Assembly (NCBI RefSeq): GCF_002944405.1
Contig: NZ_CP024307.1
Coordinates: forward strand, 1,942,501-2,006,500
Source: Sinorhizobium fredii
GTDB taxonomy: Bacteria; Pseudomonadota; Alphaproteobacteria; Rhizobiales; Rhizobiaceae
DNA: 64,000 bases
Direction of reading: 5' to 3'
Positions within the stretch are counted from its first letter, which is position 1; each line of letters begins with the position of its first letter. The notes beneath the pieces were generated by a model. It was not told the origin of the DNA. It saw nothing but the letters and a program-made list of their open reading frames with translations, and made no database searches. Shown here piece after piece: positions 1-9,710 of this stretch. The position numbers were made by a program, and so were the translations under genes.

Positions 1-525
1 ATCCGTTCGATCCGAGATCGTTCCCCCTTGGCCGTTCGACTGCGCTTGCGGCGCATAGCCCAGTGCCAAGGCCCGTGCCGGTACCACGGCCTTCTTTGCC
101 GCGATGCCCATGATCTCTTCGATCGCCTTGATCCCGCCTGGCGCCTCGGCGCGATCCCCGTAGGCGAGGGGCTCGGCCTCCGGCAGTGCTGCCGCGTCTC
201 CGCCCGTCGGCGGTTCGGCGTTCTCTGCCAATGTGCCGAGCCTGCCGCTGCGAGAGGCAAGCTCCAATTGCTGCTGCAGGAGCTTGTCGACCTTTTCTTC
301 GACGATCTGCTGGTCCAGCAACTGCCGGCTCGTCACACGATCGACCTGCGCGCGAAGCGCCGTGATTCGGTCCTCGTATTCATGCTGCATGCGCGCCTGG
401 CGCGCGATCGTGCCGCCGATCAGATCGTCGCGCAGCACGAGATAGGTGGTCGCGGCGAGATAGCCGATGCCGAAGATGCCGATGAGCGACGTGACGCCGG
501 CGGCCATCCAGGGCCGGATCGTCAT
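1..525 (-). CDS. M23-family peptidase, N-terminal part (runs off left edge)
   Basis: The gene starts with ATG at 525 on the minus strand and stays open to the window edge, so 175 codons are visible. Seen: a short basic start (MTIRPW), one membrane segment at about residues 8-31, then a charged, Gln-rich coiled-coil stretch at about 40-105, then a low-complexity linker rich in Ala, Glu and Gly. This layout (membrane anchor, coiled coil, linker) is typical of alphaproteobacterial cell-wall M23 metallopeptidases and EnvC-like activators, whose LytM domain would lie beyond the window. The catalytic domain is not visible, so the family call is inference from the N-terminal pattern and from resemblance to rhizobial M23 proteins. 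It follows the DUF455 gene on the same strand after a gap of about 180 bp that holds an AT-rich palindrome. Confidence 0.6.
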   Translation of the reverse strand, partial: MTIRPWMAAGVTSLIGIFGIGYLAATTYLVLRDDLIGGTIARQARMQHEYEDRITALRAQVDRVTSRQLLDQQIVEEKVDKLLQQQLELASRSGRLGTLAENAEPPTGGDAAALPEAEPLAYGDRAEAPGGIKAIEEIMGIAAKKAVVPARALALGYAPQAQSNGQGGTISDRTD

Positions 526-666
526 GTGACGAACCCTGTCTCCGCTCGCGAGAATCAGAACGTGACTTTCCCTGCGTTTGCCGAACCCCCGGTTTTCCGG
601 ACGAATAGACACCCCGTCACCCCCGCCAGATGCGACCCAAACTCGCGTTTTGCCCCAAGGGTGATT

Positions 667-692
667 ACACTTTATTAGGGTTAATAAAGTGT
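667..692. promoter_or_regulatory. AT-rich perfect palindrome (11-bp arms)
   Basis: ACACTTTATTA and TAATAAAGTGT are perfect inverted arms around a GGGT loop. The site lies between the DUF455 gene (ends 705) and the M23 gene (starts 525), both on the minus strand. No T-run follows on either strand, so a simple Rho-independent terminator is unlikely. It could be an operator or an mRNA processing hairpin. The AT-rich arms stand out against the GC-rich surroundings. Confidence 0.5.
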
Positions 693-704
693 TGGTGTTT
701 TTCG

Positions 705-1532
705 TCAGATGTTGGTGGAGGCCGTCATCGATCGGTAGAACGACGGCGTCAGGCCGGCCTCGGCGCGCGCCACGTCGTTGAAGGGCGCCTTCAGCGGCCC
801 GCGGAAATTCGCACGCACCAGTGCCTGGAACGTGGCGGCCGGGTCCTTCTTCTGCCTCGCGCAGAGGAAGCGGAACCATTTCGCGCCGACCGCGACGTGG
901 CCCTTCTCGTCCTCATAGATGACGTCGAGAACGGCAGCGCTTTGATGATCGCCGGTCTCGCGCATCTTCGCCTGCAGCGCCGGAGTGACGTCCAAGCCGC
1001 GCGCCTCGAGGATGAGCGGCACGACGGCCAGCCGGGCGGTCAGATCGTTGCGCGTGTCGTGGGCCGCCTGCCACAGTCCGTCGTGGGCGGGCAGGTCGCC
1101 ATAGTCCGCGTCCAGATCGTTGAGCCTCTGCCGCACCAGGCGAAAATGCTTGGCCTCCTCGAACGCGACCTGCATCCATCCATCGAAAAAGGATTGCGGC
1201 ACGGGCTCAGTGGCGAAGCGCGCGACGATATCGAGCGCGAGATCGACGGCATTCAGTTCGATATGGGCAATGGCGTGAAGGAGGGCGATTCGGCCCTTCA
1301 ATGAGCCGAGGGAACGCCGCTTGACCTGCGTCGGCGGCGTGAGGATGGGCCTTTCCGGCCGCCCAGGCCTTGCGGGCACCGGCCGATCGAGCGGCGAGCG
1401 CAGGGAGAGCGTTCGCGCCTGCCAGCGGCGTGCGGCCTCCTGCGCGAGTTCCGTTTTGACGGTCAGGTCGCTTGCACGGATCGCTTCCACAGCGGCACCG
1501 CGCAGGCTGGTAAATTGCGGCAGCACAGCCAT
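705..1532 (-). CDS. DUF455 ferritin-like protein
   Basis: 275 residues. The start chosen is ATG at 1532, four bases after the bcp stop; a longer in-frame start would overlap the bcp coding sequence by nearly 100 bp. Seen: the helical diiron-type pattern of DUF455 (PF04305), with Glu/His clusters in HAIAHIELNAVDLAL, FEEAKHF and YEDEKGHVAVG, which are spaced like the metal ligands of a ferritin-like four-helix bundle. The biochemical role of the family is not settled; some members are annotated as rhamnan synthesis or tRNA-hydroxylase-like proteins. It is probably co-transcribed with bcp, which suggests, without proving, a link to oxidative stress or iron. Confidence 0.85.
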   Translation of the reverse strand: MAVLPQFTSLRGAAVEAIRASDLTVKTELAQEAARRWQARTLSLRSPLDRPVPARPGRPERPILTPPTQVKRRSLGSLKGRIALLHAIAHIELNAVDLALDIVARFATEPVPQSFFDGWMQVAFEEAKHFRLVRQRLNDLDADYGDLPAHDGLWQAAHDTRNDLTARLAVVPLILEARGLDVTPALQAKMRETGDHQSAAVLDVIYEDEKGHVAVGAKWFRFLCARQKKDPAATFQALVRANFRGPLKAPFNDVARAEAGLTPSFYRSMTASTNI

Positions 1533-1536
1533 CAGT

Positions 1537-2013
1537 TCAGGCAGTGCGGAGAGTTTTCGCCGCGGCGAGAACTTCCTCGGCGTGTCCCGCAACTTTAACC
1601 TTTTCCCAGACGCGGCTGATGATGCCGGCTGCATCGATCAGATAGGTTGTCCGTTCGACACCCATATACTTCCGGCCATACATGCTTTTTTCCGCCCACA
1701 CACCGTAGGCGTTGACGACGGCCTTGTCTTCGTCCGCCGCGAGCGCGACAGCGAGGTCGTGCTTCTTGGCAAAGCGGTCATGGCTCTTGACCGAGTCGGG
1801 CGAGATGCCGATCAGCGCGACACGGGCCGCGGTGAATTCCTTAGAGAGACCGGAAAACGATATCGCTTCGACGGTGCAGGTCTTGGTGTCGTCCTTGGGA
1901 TAGAAGAACAACACCACCGGCTTGCCGCGAAGCGCGGACAATGAAATCGAGCCGCCGCCGTCGCGGGCGAGCTCGAAATCCGGAGCAGGATCGCCGGGCC
2001 GCAAAGGTGCCAT
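1537..2013 (-). CDS. bcp: Thioredoxin-dependent peroxiredoxin Bcp/PrxQ type
   Basis: 158 residues from ATG 2013 (an upstream in-frame start at 2070 would add an unlikely basic extension). Peroxiredoxins of the AhpC/TSA fold reduce hydroperoxides in the cytoplasm. Seen: GDPAPDFEL near the start, the FFYPKDDTKTCT motif with peroxidatic Cys46, and Thr and Arg positions expected for the active site. The resolving cysteine found five residues later in two-Cys Bcp proteins is replaced by Ile, and there is no other cysteine in the protein, so this is a one-Cys version that must be resolved by an external thiol. First gene of a probable bcp-DUF455 operon. Confidence 0.93.
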   Translation of the reverse strand: MAPLRPGDPAPDFELARDGGGSISLSALRGKPVVLFFYPKDDTKTCTVEAISFSGLSKEFTAARVALIGISPDSVKSHDRFAKKHDLAVALAADEDKAVVNAYGVWAEKSMYGRKYMGVERTTYLIDAAGIISRVWEKVKVAGHAEEVLAAAKTLRTA

Positions 2014-2363
2014 GTTTAAGCCTTTCTTACGCCAAGTTTTATCGACATTTCGCACATAGGGGATACCCAAGTTCGTCGGGGTCCGTCCAGTGCGTTTGCG
2101 GCTGCTTTGACAGCTGTCCGACGGCTCTTGTGGCTACGAGCCATAATGAATGCCATGTCGCAAGACAAAGGCCGCGCCTGGATCGAGCATCTTCGGATGC
2201 CAGGGATGGCCGTCGCGCGCTTTCCACAAGCAACCACAGCGAAGCGTGGTGACTTGGTCCGGCGATTTGTGATCTACAGGATAGGAACGACCCCGGGCGT
2301 ACACGATGTCTGTCCGGATAGGAAGAATGCAATGCAGCAAGCAGGTGGAGGAAACCCGCGCCG
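2014..2363. other. Intergenic region, divergent promoters expected
   Basis: This 350-bp spacer separates bcp (minus) from the AsmA-like gene (plus), so it must hold both promoters. No coding sequence is convincing. The only structure noticed is a short GCATC-TTCG-GATGC hairpin with a stable tetraloop at 2187-2200. A Shine-Dalgarno-like GGAGGA lies at 2347-2352 before the AsmA-like start. Confidence 0.5.
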
Positions 2364-5300
2364 ATGAGTGACATCCGCGGCGAAAGGGTTTGCTTTCGCA
2401 AGGAAGACATCGTCGCACTGGACGCGCTTCCCTCGGCCCAGGCCCACGACCCGGTCCTCGTGCACACCCACGTCTCGGGTGGCATGCTGCGTCTCTTCGC
2501 CAAGCTTCTGCTCTGCTGTTTGCTTGTCGTCTTCGTCGCAGTTGCCTCGCTCGTCGCGGTGATCGAGAGCGGCCTAGTCGACGGTCCTCTGAATGCCCGC
2601 GCGCGCACGGCGCTCAACACCGCCCTTGGCGCCAACTACAAGGCGGATGTCGAAAGCACGGTTGTCCGTCTCACCGGTCGCGGGGCGCTGGCGCTGAAGG
2701 CGCGCGGCGTCACGTTGAACGACAATGCCTCCGGGCGCCCGGTCGCCAAGCTGGCGGCAGTCTCGATCGCGCTCGATCCCCTTGCGCTGATGACCGGCCG
2801 CATCGCCGTGTCGCGGCTGGAGGCGGAGGGCGGCGAGCTCGATACCGGCCTCTTGCCGCGCGGCGAGCCCATAGACCTCACGGCGATTCGCATTGCCGAC
2901 ACCGGCACGGCTCTCGAAAAGCTGTTCACCCATATCGACGCCATGTCGCGGCTGACCGCGCGAAGTTCGACGAGGACCGTTCAGCTTTCGAATCTGAGCC
3001 TGTCGATGGCGGGGACCCGCGGCCGGATCGTTCCGATCGATGTCAGGACGCTGGCCTTCGCGCGCAATGACGACGGCTCCATCCGCGTCGACGGCTCCGT
3101 TGCCATAGACGGCAAGGAGGCGCAGCTCGAGGCGAGGGCCTACGGCCAGGGCGACAGCATCGCCGGCATCGAGGCGGTTTTCACCTCCCTGCCGCTCTCG
3201 CCCTTTCTCTATCACGGCAAGTCCGGCAGCGAAGAAGCCTTCGGAATTGATGCTTCGGCCGAGGTCAGCTTGAAGGCAACCCGTGCAGCGGTGGGCGCCA
3301 CTCCGGCTTTGACGGTCGGCATCAGAACGTCTGAAGGGGCGTTTCATGCCGGAGGACTAGTCTCGGCGCTCAGGCCGTCGGAACTGAACGCCTCTTACGA
3401 CTTCGACCGCTCTTCGGTCGAGATCCTTCCGTCAGCGGTCAAGATCGGACGCTCGGTTTTTCCCTTTACCGGCGCCTTGATCGACCTCGACAAGGTTTCC
3501 GAAGGAAGCCAGCCGGGCTTTGCCGTCGACCTGCTGTTGAAAGACGCGAGCTCCGCCCCGGAAGACATGCAGGAACGGCCGCTCTCCTTCGACGCCAAGG
3601 CGAATGGCCGATTCGAGACCGGTAGCCATCGGCTGATCTTCGATGAGCTGGCAATCTCCAGTCCGCTGGGGTCCATGGCGGGTTCGCTCGCGGTCGCCTT
3701 CGGCGACACCTCGCCCCAGATCAACTTCGCCGCGGTGAGCGATCGGATGCAGCCGACGGCGGTCAAGCAATTATGGCCCTGGTGGGTGGCCAAGGGTGCG
3801 CGGCGATGGGCGATCGGCAATCTCTTCGGCGGGACGGTGTCGGATGCGCAGATAGAGGTCTCCATCCCGGAGGGCAGAATTGCCGGCAGCGATGGCGAAT
3901 TGAAGCTCAATGAAAACGAGCTCAATATCAACTTCTCGATCGACAACACGCGAATCAACATCGCCGGCGAAATTCCGCCGCTGCGCGACACCTCCGGGCA
4001 CTTCGAATTGCGTGGCGAGCGAATGACGGTCCAGGTTGGCCGCGGGGCCGCCTTTTTCCCCTCCGGCCGGTCCGTGGCGCTGAACGGCGGCGACTTCGTG
4101 ATTCCGGATGTCTACAGCAAACCGCTGATGGCGGAAATGAAGATCGAGGTGGGCGGCGAGGCCGACTCCATTGCCGAGCTTGTCAGCTACAAGCCGATCC
4201 GGGCGTTACAGAAGACGCCCTTCCTGCCCGAGGATTTCACCGGACCGATGACGGCATTGGTCGGAGCCCGCTTCGGACTGATTTCAAATCAGAACCCGCC
4301 GCCGCCCTTGTGGCAGGCGGAAATGCAATTGCAGAAGGTGACGATAAACCGGCCGATTTCCGGCCGCGAAATCGCCGATCTGTCCGGAACCATGCGGATC
4401 GACAACACCCGAGCGGTTCTCGATGCCGATGCCCTGATCGATGGCGCAGAAATGCGCATTGCGCTGACCGAACCAGTAGATACAAAGGCGAATGTGACGC
4501 GGACACGGGAGATCTCCGGAACCCTCGACGACGCGGCGCGGCGCAAGATCGCCCCTGCCTTGTCCGGCATCGTCAGCGGGCCGGTCAGCGTGGAAGTGTC
4601 GCTTTCGGATGACGGCAGCCAGTCTGTGAAAGCCGATCTCGGAAAGGCGGCTCTGTCGCTGCCGTGGATCGGCTGGAGCAAAGGCGCCGGCATTGCGGCC
4701 AATGCGGAATTCACGGTGAGGAAAAGCGAAGCGCTCACGGAGATAAGTGATTTCAGCATAAAGGGTGACGGATTTGGTGCGGGTGGCAATCTCCGCGTCG
4801 ACGACGGCGGCCTCGCATCGGCCCGATTGCATGACGTGCGCCTGGCGGCAGGAGACGATTTCGCCGTGACGGTCGAACGGGCCAAAGGCGGTTATGTGGT
4901 CGCCCTCACCGGTTCTTCCGCGGATATCAGATTGCCCCTGGCGCGGGCGAAGAGCGAATCCGGCTCCGGAGACGATGGCAATGTAAGGATCAGCGCCCGG
5001 CTCGACCGCGTCGTCGGCTTCAATGGTGAGGTCTTTTTCAATGTGAGATTCTCCCATTCTGCCCGCGGTCAAGAAATCGACGATATCGATCTGTCGGCGC
5101 TAACCGCAAGCGGGCAGGCGGTGGTCGCCAGACTGGTGAAAGAGGGGCCGGACAACACGTTGGAGCTGACGACGACCGACGCCGGCGCTCTCGGGCGCTT
5201 CACCGATATCTATCGAAACATGCGCGGCGGCCTGTTGAACCTGCGGCTCCGGGACCGCGGCGCCAGATCTTGGCGCGGCACTGTCGATCTGCGGAAATTT

Positions 5301-5750
5301 TCGCTCGTTGGCGAACAGAAGCTGCAGTCGATGGTCTCGACGCCGGCCGGCCAGGATGGCCGCAGCCTAAATCAGGCGGTGCGCAGGGATATCGACGTGA
5401 GCACGGCCCGTTTCGAGCGAGGCTTCGCCCAGCTCCTCCTCGATCGCGGCGTCATCCGGGTCGACAGCGGCGTGCTGCGCGGGCTCGATGTCGGTGCCAC
5501 CTTCCAGGGCACGGTCCGCGACAGAAACGGCCGCATGGACATGACCGGCACCTTCATGCCGGCCTATGGCATCAACCGGTTGTTCGGCGAGTTGCCGCTG
5601 ATCGGCGTCCTGCTCGGTAACGGTCGCGACCGCGGCCTTCTCGGCATCACCTTCAAACTGACCGGACCCTTCAACCAGCCGAATCTGACGATCAATCCGC
5701 TGTCGCTCATCGCCCCGGGCGTGTTCCGCAGCATTTTCGAGTTTCAATGA
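2364..5750 (+). CDS. AsmA-like / DUF3971 envelope protein
   Basis: 1128 residues. Seen: a cytoplasmic N-terminus of about 40 residues, one membrane helix at about 41-66 (LRLFAKLLLCCLLVVF), then more than 1000 residues of beta-rich periplasmic sequence, ending in the conserved AsmA-C-like block near the C-terminus (TGTFMPAYGINRLFGELPLI, then GLLGITFKLTGPFNQP). Proteins of the AsmA/YhdP/TamB superfamily form long lipid-binding grooves and are thought to move phospholipids or influence outer-membrane assembly. The YhdP/DUF3971-type assignment is from these motifs and the length. The gene is single, with convergent tyrS downstream across a hairpin terminator. ATG 2364 is preceded by GGAGGA at a slightly long spacing; no better start precedes the membrane helix. 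Confidence 0.85.
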   Translation: MSDIRGERVCFRKEDIVALDALPSAQAHDPVLVHTHVSGGMLRLFAKLLLCCLLVVFVAVASLVAVIESGLVDGPLNARARTALNTALGANYKADVESTVVRLTGRGALALKARGVTLNDNASGRPVAKLAAVSIALDPLALMTGRIAVSRLEAEGGELDTGLLPRGEPIDLTAIRIADTGTALEKLFTHIDAMSRLTARSSTRTVQLSNLSLSMAGTRGRIVPIDVRTLAFARNDDGSIRVDGSVAIDGKEAQLEARAYGQGDSIAGIEAVFTSLPLSPFLYHGKSGSEEAFGIDASAEVSLKATRAAVGATPALTVGIRTSEGAFHAGGLVSALRPSELNASYDFDRSSVEILPSAVKIGRSVFPFTGALIDLDKVSEGSQPGFAVDLLLKDASSAPEDMQERPLSFDAKANGRFETGSHRLIFDELAISSPLGSMAGSLAVAFGDTSPQINFAAVSDRMQPTAVKQLWPWWVAKGARRWAIGNLFGGTVSDAQIEVSIPEGRIAGSDGELKLNENELNINFSIDNTRINIAGEIPPLRDTSGHFELRGERMTVQVGRGAAFFPSGRSVALNGGDFVIPDVYSKPLMAEMKIEVGGEADSIAELVSYKPIRALQKTPFLPEDFTGPMTALVGARFGLISNQNPPPPLWQAEMQLQKVTINRPISGREIADLSGTMRIDNTRAVLDADALIDGAEMRIALTEPVDTKANVTRTREISGTLDDAARRKIAPALSGIVSGPVSVEVSLSDDGSQSVKADLGKAALSLPWIGWSKGAGIAANAEFTVRKSEALTEISDFSIKGDGFGAGGNLRVDDGGLASARLHDVRLAAGDDFAVTVERAKGGYVVALTGSSADIRLPLARAKSESGSGDDGNVRISARLDRVVGFNGEVFFNVRFSHSARGQEIDDIDLSALTASGQAVVARLVKEGPDNTLELTTTDAGALGRFTDIYRNMRGGLLNLRLRDRGARSWRGTVDLRKFSLVGEQKLQSMVSTPAGQDGRSLNQAVRRDIDVSTARFERGFAQLLLDRGVIRVDSGVLRGLDVGATFQGTVRDRNGRMDMTGTFMPAYGINRLFGELPLIGVLLGNGRDRGLLGITFKLTGPFNQPNLTINPLSLIAPGVFRSIFEFQ

Positions 5751-5752
5751 AA

Positions 5753-5776
5753 AAGGCCGGCGCAGCGGCCGGCCTT
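5753..5776 (-). terminator. Rho-independent terminator of tyrS
   Basis: AAGGCCGGC and GCCGGCCTT form a 9-bp stem with a GCAGCG loop. On the minus strand the stem is followed by a T-run, so it terminates tyrS. It sits directly after the stop of the AsmA-like gene and may also act on that convergent transcript. Confidence 0.85.
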
Positions 5777-5803
5777 CATCGATTGACGCGGGGGGGGGGC
5801 CGT

Positions 5804-7057
5804 TCAGACGGGCCGCACCAGAATGTGTTTCTTCTTGCCGAGCGACAGCTTGACGACACCGTCGCCGGTGACGTCGCCGCTTCCGACGACGCGGCGCTCG
5901 TCATTGATCTGCTCGTCGTTGACGCGGACGGCGCCACCCTGCACGTGACGGCGAGCCTCGCCGTTCGATGCCGCAAGGCCGGCGCGCACCACCAGCGTCA
6001 GCAGGCCGAGACCCGATTCGAGCTCAGGAGCGGGGACCTCGATCGACGGCAGGTTTTCCGCAAGCGCGCCTTCCTCGAAGGTCTTGCGGGCCGTTTCGGC
6101 TGCCTGCTCCGCGGCTGCCCGACCATGCAGCATGGCGGTGATTTCGGTCGCCAGGATCTTTTTCACCTCATTGATTTCGGAGCCGCCGAGCTTGGACAGT
6201 CGCTCGATTTCCGACATCGGCAACGTCGTGTAGAGCTTCAGGAAGCGCGTGACGTCGGCGTCCTCTGTATTGCGCCAGTATTGCCAGAAATCATAGGAGC
6301 CGAGCATGTCGGGATTGAGCCAGATGGCGCCATTGACCGACTTGCCCATCTTGGCGCCCGAGGCAGTCGTCAGCAGCGGTGAAGTCAGCGCATAGAGCTG
6401 CGGCGTACCCATGCGATGGCCGAGATCGATGCCGTTGATAATATTGCCCCATTGGTCCGAGCCGCCCATCTGGAGGCGGCAGCCGGTCCGCTTGTATAGC
6501 TCCACGAAATCGTAGGCCTGCAGGATCATGTAGTTGAACTCGAGGAACGACAGCGACTGCTCGCGATCGAGGCGCGTTTTGACACTGTCGAAGGAAAGCA
6601 TGCGGTTAACCGAGAAGTGGCGGCCAACGTCTCGCAAGAACTCGAGGTAGTTGATACCCAGCAGCCAATCGGCGTTGTTGATCATCAATCCGTCAGTCGG
6701 GCCGTCGCCATAGCGAAGATAGTTGGAGAAGACGGTCTTGATACTCGCGATATTGGCAGCGATGGTTTCCGGGGTCATCAACTGCCGTGCCTCGTCCTTG
6801 AAGGACGGGTCGCCGACCATGCCGGTGCCGCCGCCCATGAGCGAGATCGGGCGATGACCCGTCGCTTGAAGCCAGTGCAGCATCATGATCTGGATAAGTC
6901 CGCCCGCATGCAGGCTCGGGGCCGTCGGGTCGAAGCCGATATACGCGGTCACGGTTTCCTTTCGGAACAGCTCATCGAGGCCGGCATCATCCGATGTGGT
7001 GTGGATGAAACCGCGTTCGTGAAGCGTGTGTAGGAAATCGGACTTGAACTCGGACAT
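5804..7057 (-). CDS. tyrS: Tyrosyl-tRNA synthetase
   Basis: 417 residues. Class I synthetase that charges tRNA-Tyr in the cytoplasm. Seen: the HIGH-like signature as SLHAGG (about 49-53), the tyrosine-binding region with GGSDQWGNI (about 198-206), the KMGKS loop at 236-240, and a C-terminal S4 RNA-binding domain from about 350. Length is normal for the TyrRS family. It stands alone, convergent with the AsmA-like gene and divergent from anmK; the 128-bp gap upstream must hold both promoters. A run of ten G bases (5790-5799) lies just beyond its stop codon. Confidence 0.98.
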   Translation of the reverse strand: MSEFKSDFLHTLHERGFIHTTSDDAGLDELFRKETVTAYIGFDPTAPSLHAGGLIQIMMLHWLQATGHRPISLMGGGTGMVGDPSFKDEARQLMTPETIAANIASIKTVFSNYLRYGDGPTDGLMINNADWLLGINYLEFLRDVGRHFSVNRMLSFDSVKTRLDREQSLSFLEFNYMILQAYDFVELYKRTGCRLQMGGSDQWGNIINGIDLGHRMGTPQLYALTSPLLTTASGAKMGKSVNGAIWLNPDMLGSYDFWQYWRNTEDADVTRFLKLYTTLPMSEIERLSKLGGSEINEVKKILATEITAMLHGRAAAEQAAETARKTFEEGALAENLPSIEVPAPELESGLGLLTLVVRAGLAASNGEARRHVQGGAVRVNDEQINDERRVVGSGDVTGDGVVKLSLGKKKHILVRPV

Positions 7058-7185
7058 AAGCTGTCTCTTTCGGCTTGTTTGGACGTCTGCGGCGGGCGTT
7101 TATCACTGTTTTGTCGAAAGTGCACGTTTTTGCTGGGGCAGCGTTTTGCTATGACCGGTGGCAACGGAAAGCGTGGAGGACGTCC

Positions 7186-8349
7186 ATGGGCAAGGTGTTG
7201 ACGGCGATCGGCCTCATGAGCGGCACGAGCATGGATGGTATCGACGTTGCTCTCCTCGAGACCGACGGCGAAACGATCGTTCGAAGGGGACCGTCAGCGG
7301 GATATGCCTATGAGCCGCGCTTCCGGGACCGGCTGAAGCAGGGGCTCGAGGATGCCAGGTCGATCCGCAAAAGGGACGAGCGACCGGGGACGCTGGCGGA
7401 CCTCGAGCGGGACATGACGTTGCTGCACGCACAGGCGGTCAAGGCATTCCTCAAGGAAAACAATCTATTGTCCGGCAATGTTGATGTAATAGGTTTCCAT
7501 GGACAGACGGTCCTCCACCGTCCCGACGAAGCCCTGACCGTGCAGGTCGGGGATGGAGAGCTGCTGGCGCGGGAAACGCTGACCGACGTGGTCTACGACA
7601 TGCGGGCGAACGACATGGCGCATGGCGGCCAGGGGGCGCCGCTGATACCGGCCTATCATGCCGCGTTGGCGGAAAGCATGTCGCAGAGCTCGGACATCGA
7701 CGCGCCCGTCGCCTTCGTCAATATTGGCGGCATTTCCAACATCACCTACATCGGTGCAGGCGAGGCTATCATTGCCTATGACAGCGGACCGGGAAACACG
7801 TTGATCGACCAGTGGATGGAGGCGCATGCCGGAATTCCCTATGACCAGGGCGGCATGGTTGCAGCCGAAGGGTCGGTGCTGCCGGAGCTTGCCGAGCGCT
7901 ACCTCGCTCATCCCTTCTTCTCGTTGGAAAAGCGCCGCTCGCTCGACCGCAACGACTTTTCGCCGCCGATCGCTGCAGAGGCGAGCCTTGAAGACGGGGC
8001 CCGCACCTTGGCGCATGTGACAGCGGCCGCCATAGTCCGGTCGGCAGCTCATCTTCCGCAAATGCCGGCGACTTACATTGTCTGCGGCGGCGGCCGCCTC
8101 AATCCTGTGATCATGCAGGACCTGGCCTTACTTGCAGAAGCAGCAGGCGGACGCGTGCTTGCGGCCGAGGCGCTGGGTCTGAACGGCGATTCGATGGAAG
8201 CCGAAGCCTGGGCCTACCTGGCCGTAAGATCGTTGCGCGGGCTGCCGTTGAGCTATCCCGCGACTACGGGCGTCATCCGGCCGGTAAGCGGCGGAACGTT
8301 GGCGAGGCCGGCGCCCGCGTCGACGGGCACAAACGCCGGGGCGGTTTAA
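7186..8349 (+). CDS. anmK: Anhydro-N-acetylmuramic acid kinase
   Basis: 387 residues. Phosphorylates and hydrolyses 1,6-anhydro-MurNAc to MurNAc-6-phosphate during cell-wall recycling in the cytoplasm. Seen: the N-terminal phosphate-binding motif [23 protein letters not shown] in the sugar-binding region, NIGGISNIT and [11 protein letters not shown] as nucleotide and substrate motifs, and the C-terminal [14 protein letters not shown] 7186 is preceded by GGAGGA with 5-base spacing, so the longer in-frame extension to 7075 is rejected. Divergent from tyrS, as is common in rhizobia. Confidence 0.96.
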   Translation: MGKVLTAIGLMSGTSMDGIDVALLETDGETIVRRGPSAGYAYEPRFRDRLKQGLEDARSIRKRDERPGTLADLERDMTLLHAQAVKAFLKENNLLSGNVDVIGFHGQTVLHRPDEALTVQVGDGELLARETLTDVVYDMRANDMAHGGQGAPLIPAYHAALAESMSQSSDIDAPVAFVNIGGISNITYIGAGEAIIAYDSGPGNTLIDQWMEAHAGIPYDQGGMVAAEGSVLPELAERYLAHPFFSLEKRRSLDRNDFSPPIAAEASLEDGARTLAHVTAAAIVRSAAHLPQMPATYIVCGGGRLNPVIMQDLALLAEAAGGRVLAAEALGLNGDSMEAEAWAYLAVRSLRGLPLSYPATTGVIRPVSGGTLARPAPASTGTNAGAV

Positions 8350-8445
8350 TGATTTCTTCGTGCGAGGCCGCTAATCTGCGCGCATTTCTGATTGGTTTAA
8401 TTGCGGAGCACATGGTCGGCTCCTGATGTTGTTCGGATCTTATTG

Positions 8446-9642
8446 ATGGGTGGAGCGATTTCCCTGCTGGCGGTGAATTTCATCATCGCCCAGATCTTCG
8501 TCGTGGCCTTTCTCATCATCGCGGCGAAGAGCCGTGAAAAAAAACCGGCGATCTGGTGCGCCGCCGGCTTCACTGTCGCCTCGCTCTCGGCCGTGTTCGA
8601 GACCGCCTTGCCCTTCTCGGTCGTACCGAAGCTTTTTGCTGTCGGCGCCTTTGCGAGCGTGCTCGCCGGCTTCATTCTGATCCGCATCGCACTCGGGTTT
8701 TTCTACCGCGTGCCGACGCGCCTGCCGCTCTTGGCCGGCTTCTTTCTCGCTTCGGTGATCCTCGATCTGCTGATCTACGACCTGCCGCGCGGAACGATTA
8801 AGCACGCCTTCTTCTATCAGCTGCCGTTCTTCGTCATCCAGATGTGGTCCGCTTCGACGATCGTCAGGTCGAAGCGCAGGTTCCCGGCCGACTGGATCCT
8901 AGGCGGCCTTCTGGTTCTGACCTCGGTCTACTATTTGGTGAAAATCTACGCCGCTATTGCCGCCGGGGCGGGCGCCACGGCGTCCGACTATCTCGGCACC
9001 CCTTTCGCGCTGATTTCGCAGGCACTCGGGGCGATGCTGATCGTTGCGACCGGCATCGCCATGCTCGGGGTGATGGTCAAGGAAATCATCGACGAGGCCC
9101 GCGCCAGTTCGGAGCTCGATGCTCTTTCGGGCCTCTACAACCGCCGCGGCTTTGTCGATCGCCTGACGTCCGTTCTCGAAACCGCTGGCGCCGACGGTCC
9201 GGGTACCCTCATCCTTGCCGACCTCGACCGTTTCAAGCTGGTCAACGATACCTATGGACATCATGCCGGCGACGGGGTCATCGGACAGTTTTCACGGGTG
9301 CTCGTGGAGCTCATGCCGAGCCGGGCGGTAGCGGCGCGGTTGGGTGGCGAGGAATTTGCCGTGTTTCTTCCGCGCCTCGGCCTGGCGGAAGCCCGCGTGC
9401 TCGCGCATGGGATGCGCGCGGCGCTCGCATCGACCCGGATCGACGGATTGCCTGAAAGCGTCACGATAACAGCGAGCTTCGGCGTTGCCGCCCTTGTTCT
9501 TGGGGAGTCACTGGAAGCGGCCATGCAGCGCGCCGACAAGGCGCTCTACGTCGCCAAGGCCGGCGGCCGGAATCGGGTGGAATGCGCCGAACAGCCGGCA
9601 ACCGGCGAGCCGGTCGGCTCCCTTCGCGTGGGGCGACAATAA
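8446..9642 (+). CDS. Membrane diguanylate cyclase (GGDEF)
   Basis: 398 residues from ATG 8446; TTG 8401 would add 15 residues and cannot be excluded because neither start has a strong ribosome binding site. Seen: about six membrane helices in the first 215 residues, then a GGDEF domain with DALSGLYNRRGF, DLDRFKLVNDTYGH and the active-site GGEEF at about 300-304. These are the features of an active enzyme that makes cyclic di-GMP from two GTP. No RxxD inhibitory site precedes GGEEF, so product inhibition through that site is not expected. The membrane part is not a recognised sensor domain. No obvious partner gene. Confidence 0.9.
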   Translation: MGGAISLLAVNFIIAQIFVVAFLIIAAKSREKKPAIWCAAGFTVASLSAVFETALPFSVVPKLFAVGAFASVLAGFILIRIALGFFYRVPTRLPLLAGFFLASVILDLLIYDLPRGTIKHAFFYQLPFFVIQMWSASTIVRSKRRFPADWILGGLLVLTSVYYLVKIYAAIAAGAGATASDYLGTPFALISQALGAMLIVATGIAMLGVMVKEIIDEARASSELDALSGLYNRRGFVDRLTSVLETAGADGPGTLILADLDRFKLVNDTYGHHAGDGVIGQFSRVLVELMPSRAVAARLGGEEFAVFLPRLGLAEARVLAHGMRAALASTRIDGLPESVTITASFGVAALVLGESLEAAMQRADKALYVAKAGGRNRVECAEQPATGEPVGSLRVGRQ

Positions 9643-9710
9643 CGGTAGATATAAAACGGCCGGAAACCGATTGCGATCTCCGGGCCGAGTGAAGGATGAT
9701 GTGGCGCGGC

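Noticed and set aside
5753..5776. Palindromic repeat element after the AsmA-like gene
   Set aside because: The stem followed by a T-run on the minus strand fits a simple terminator for tyrS.
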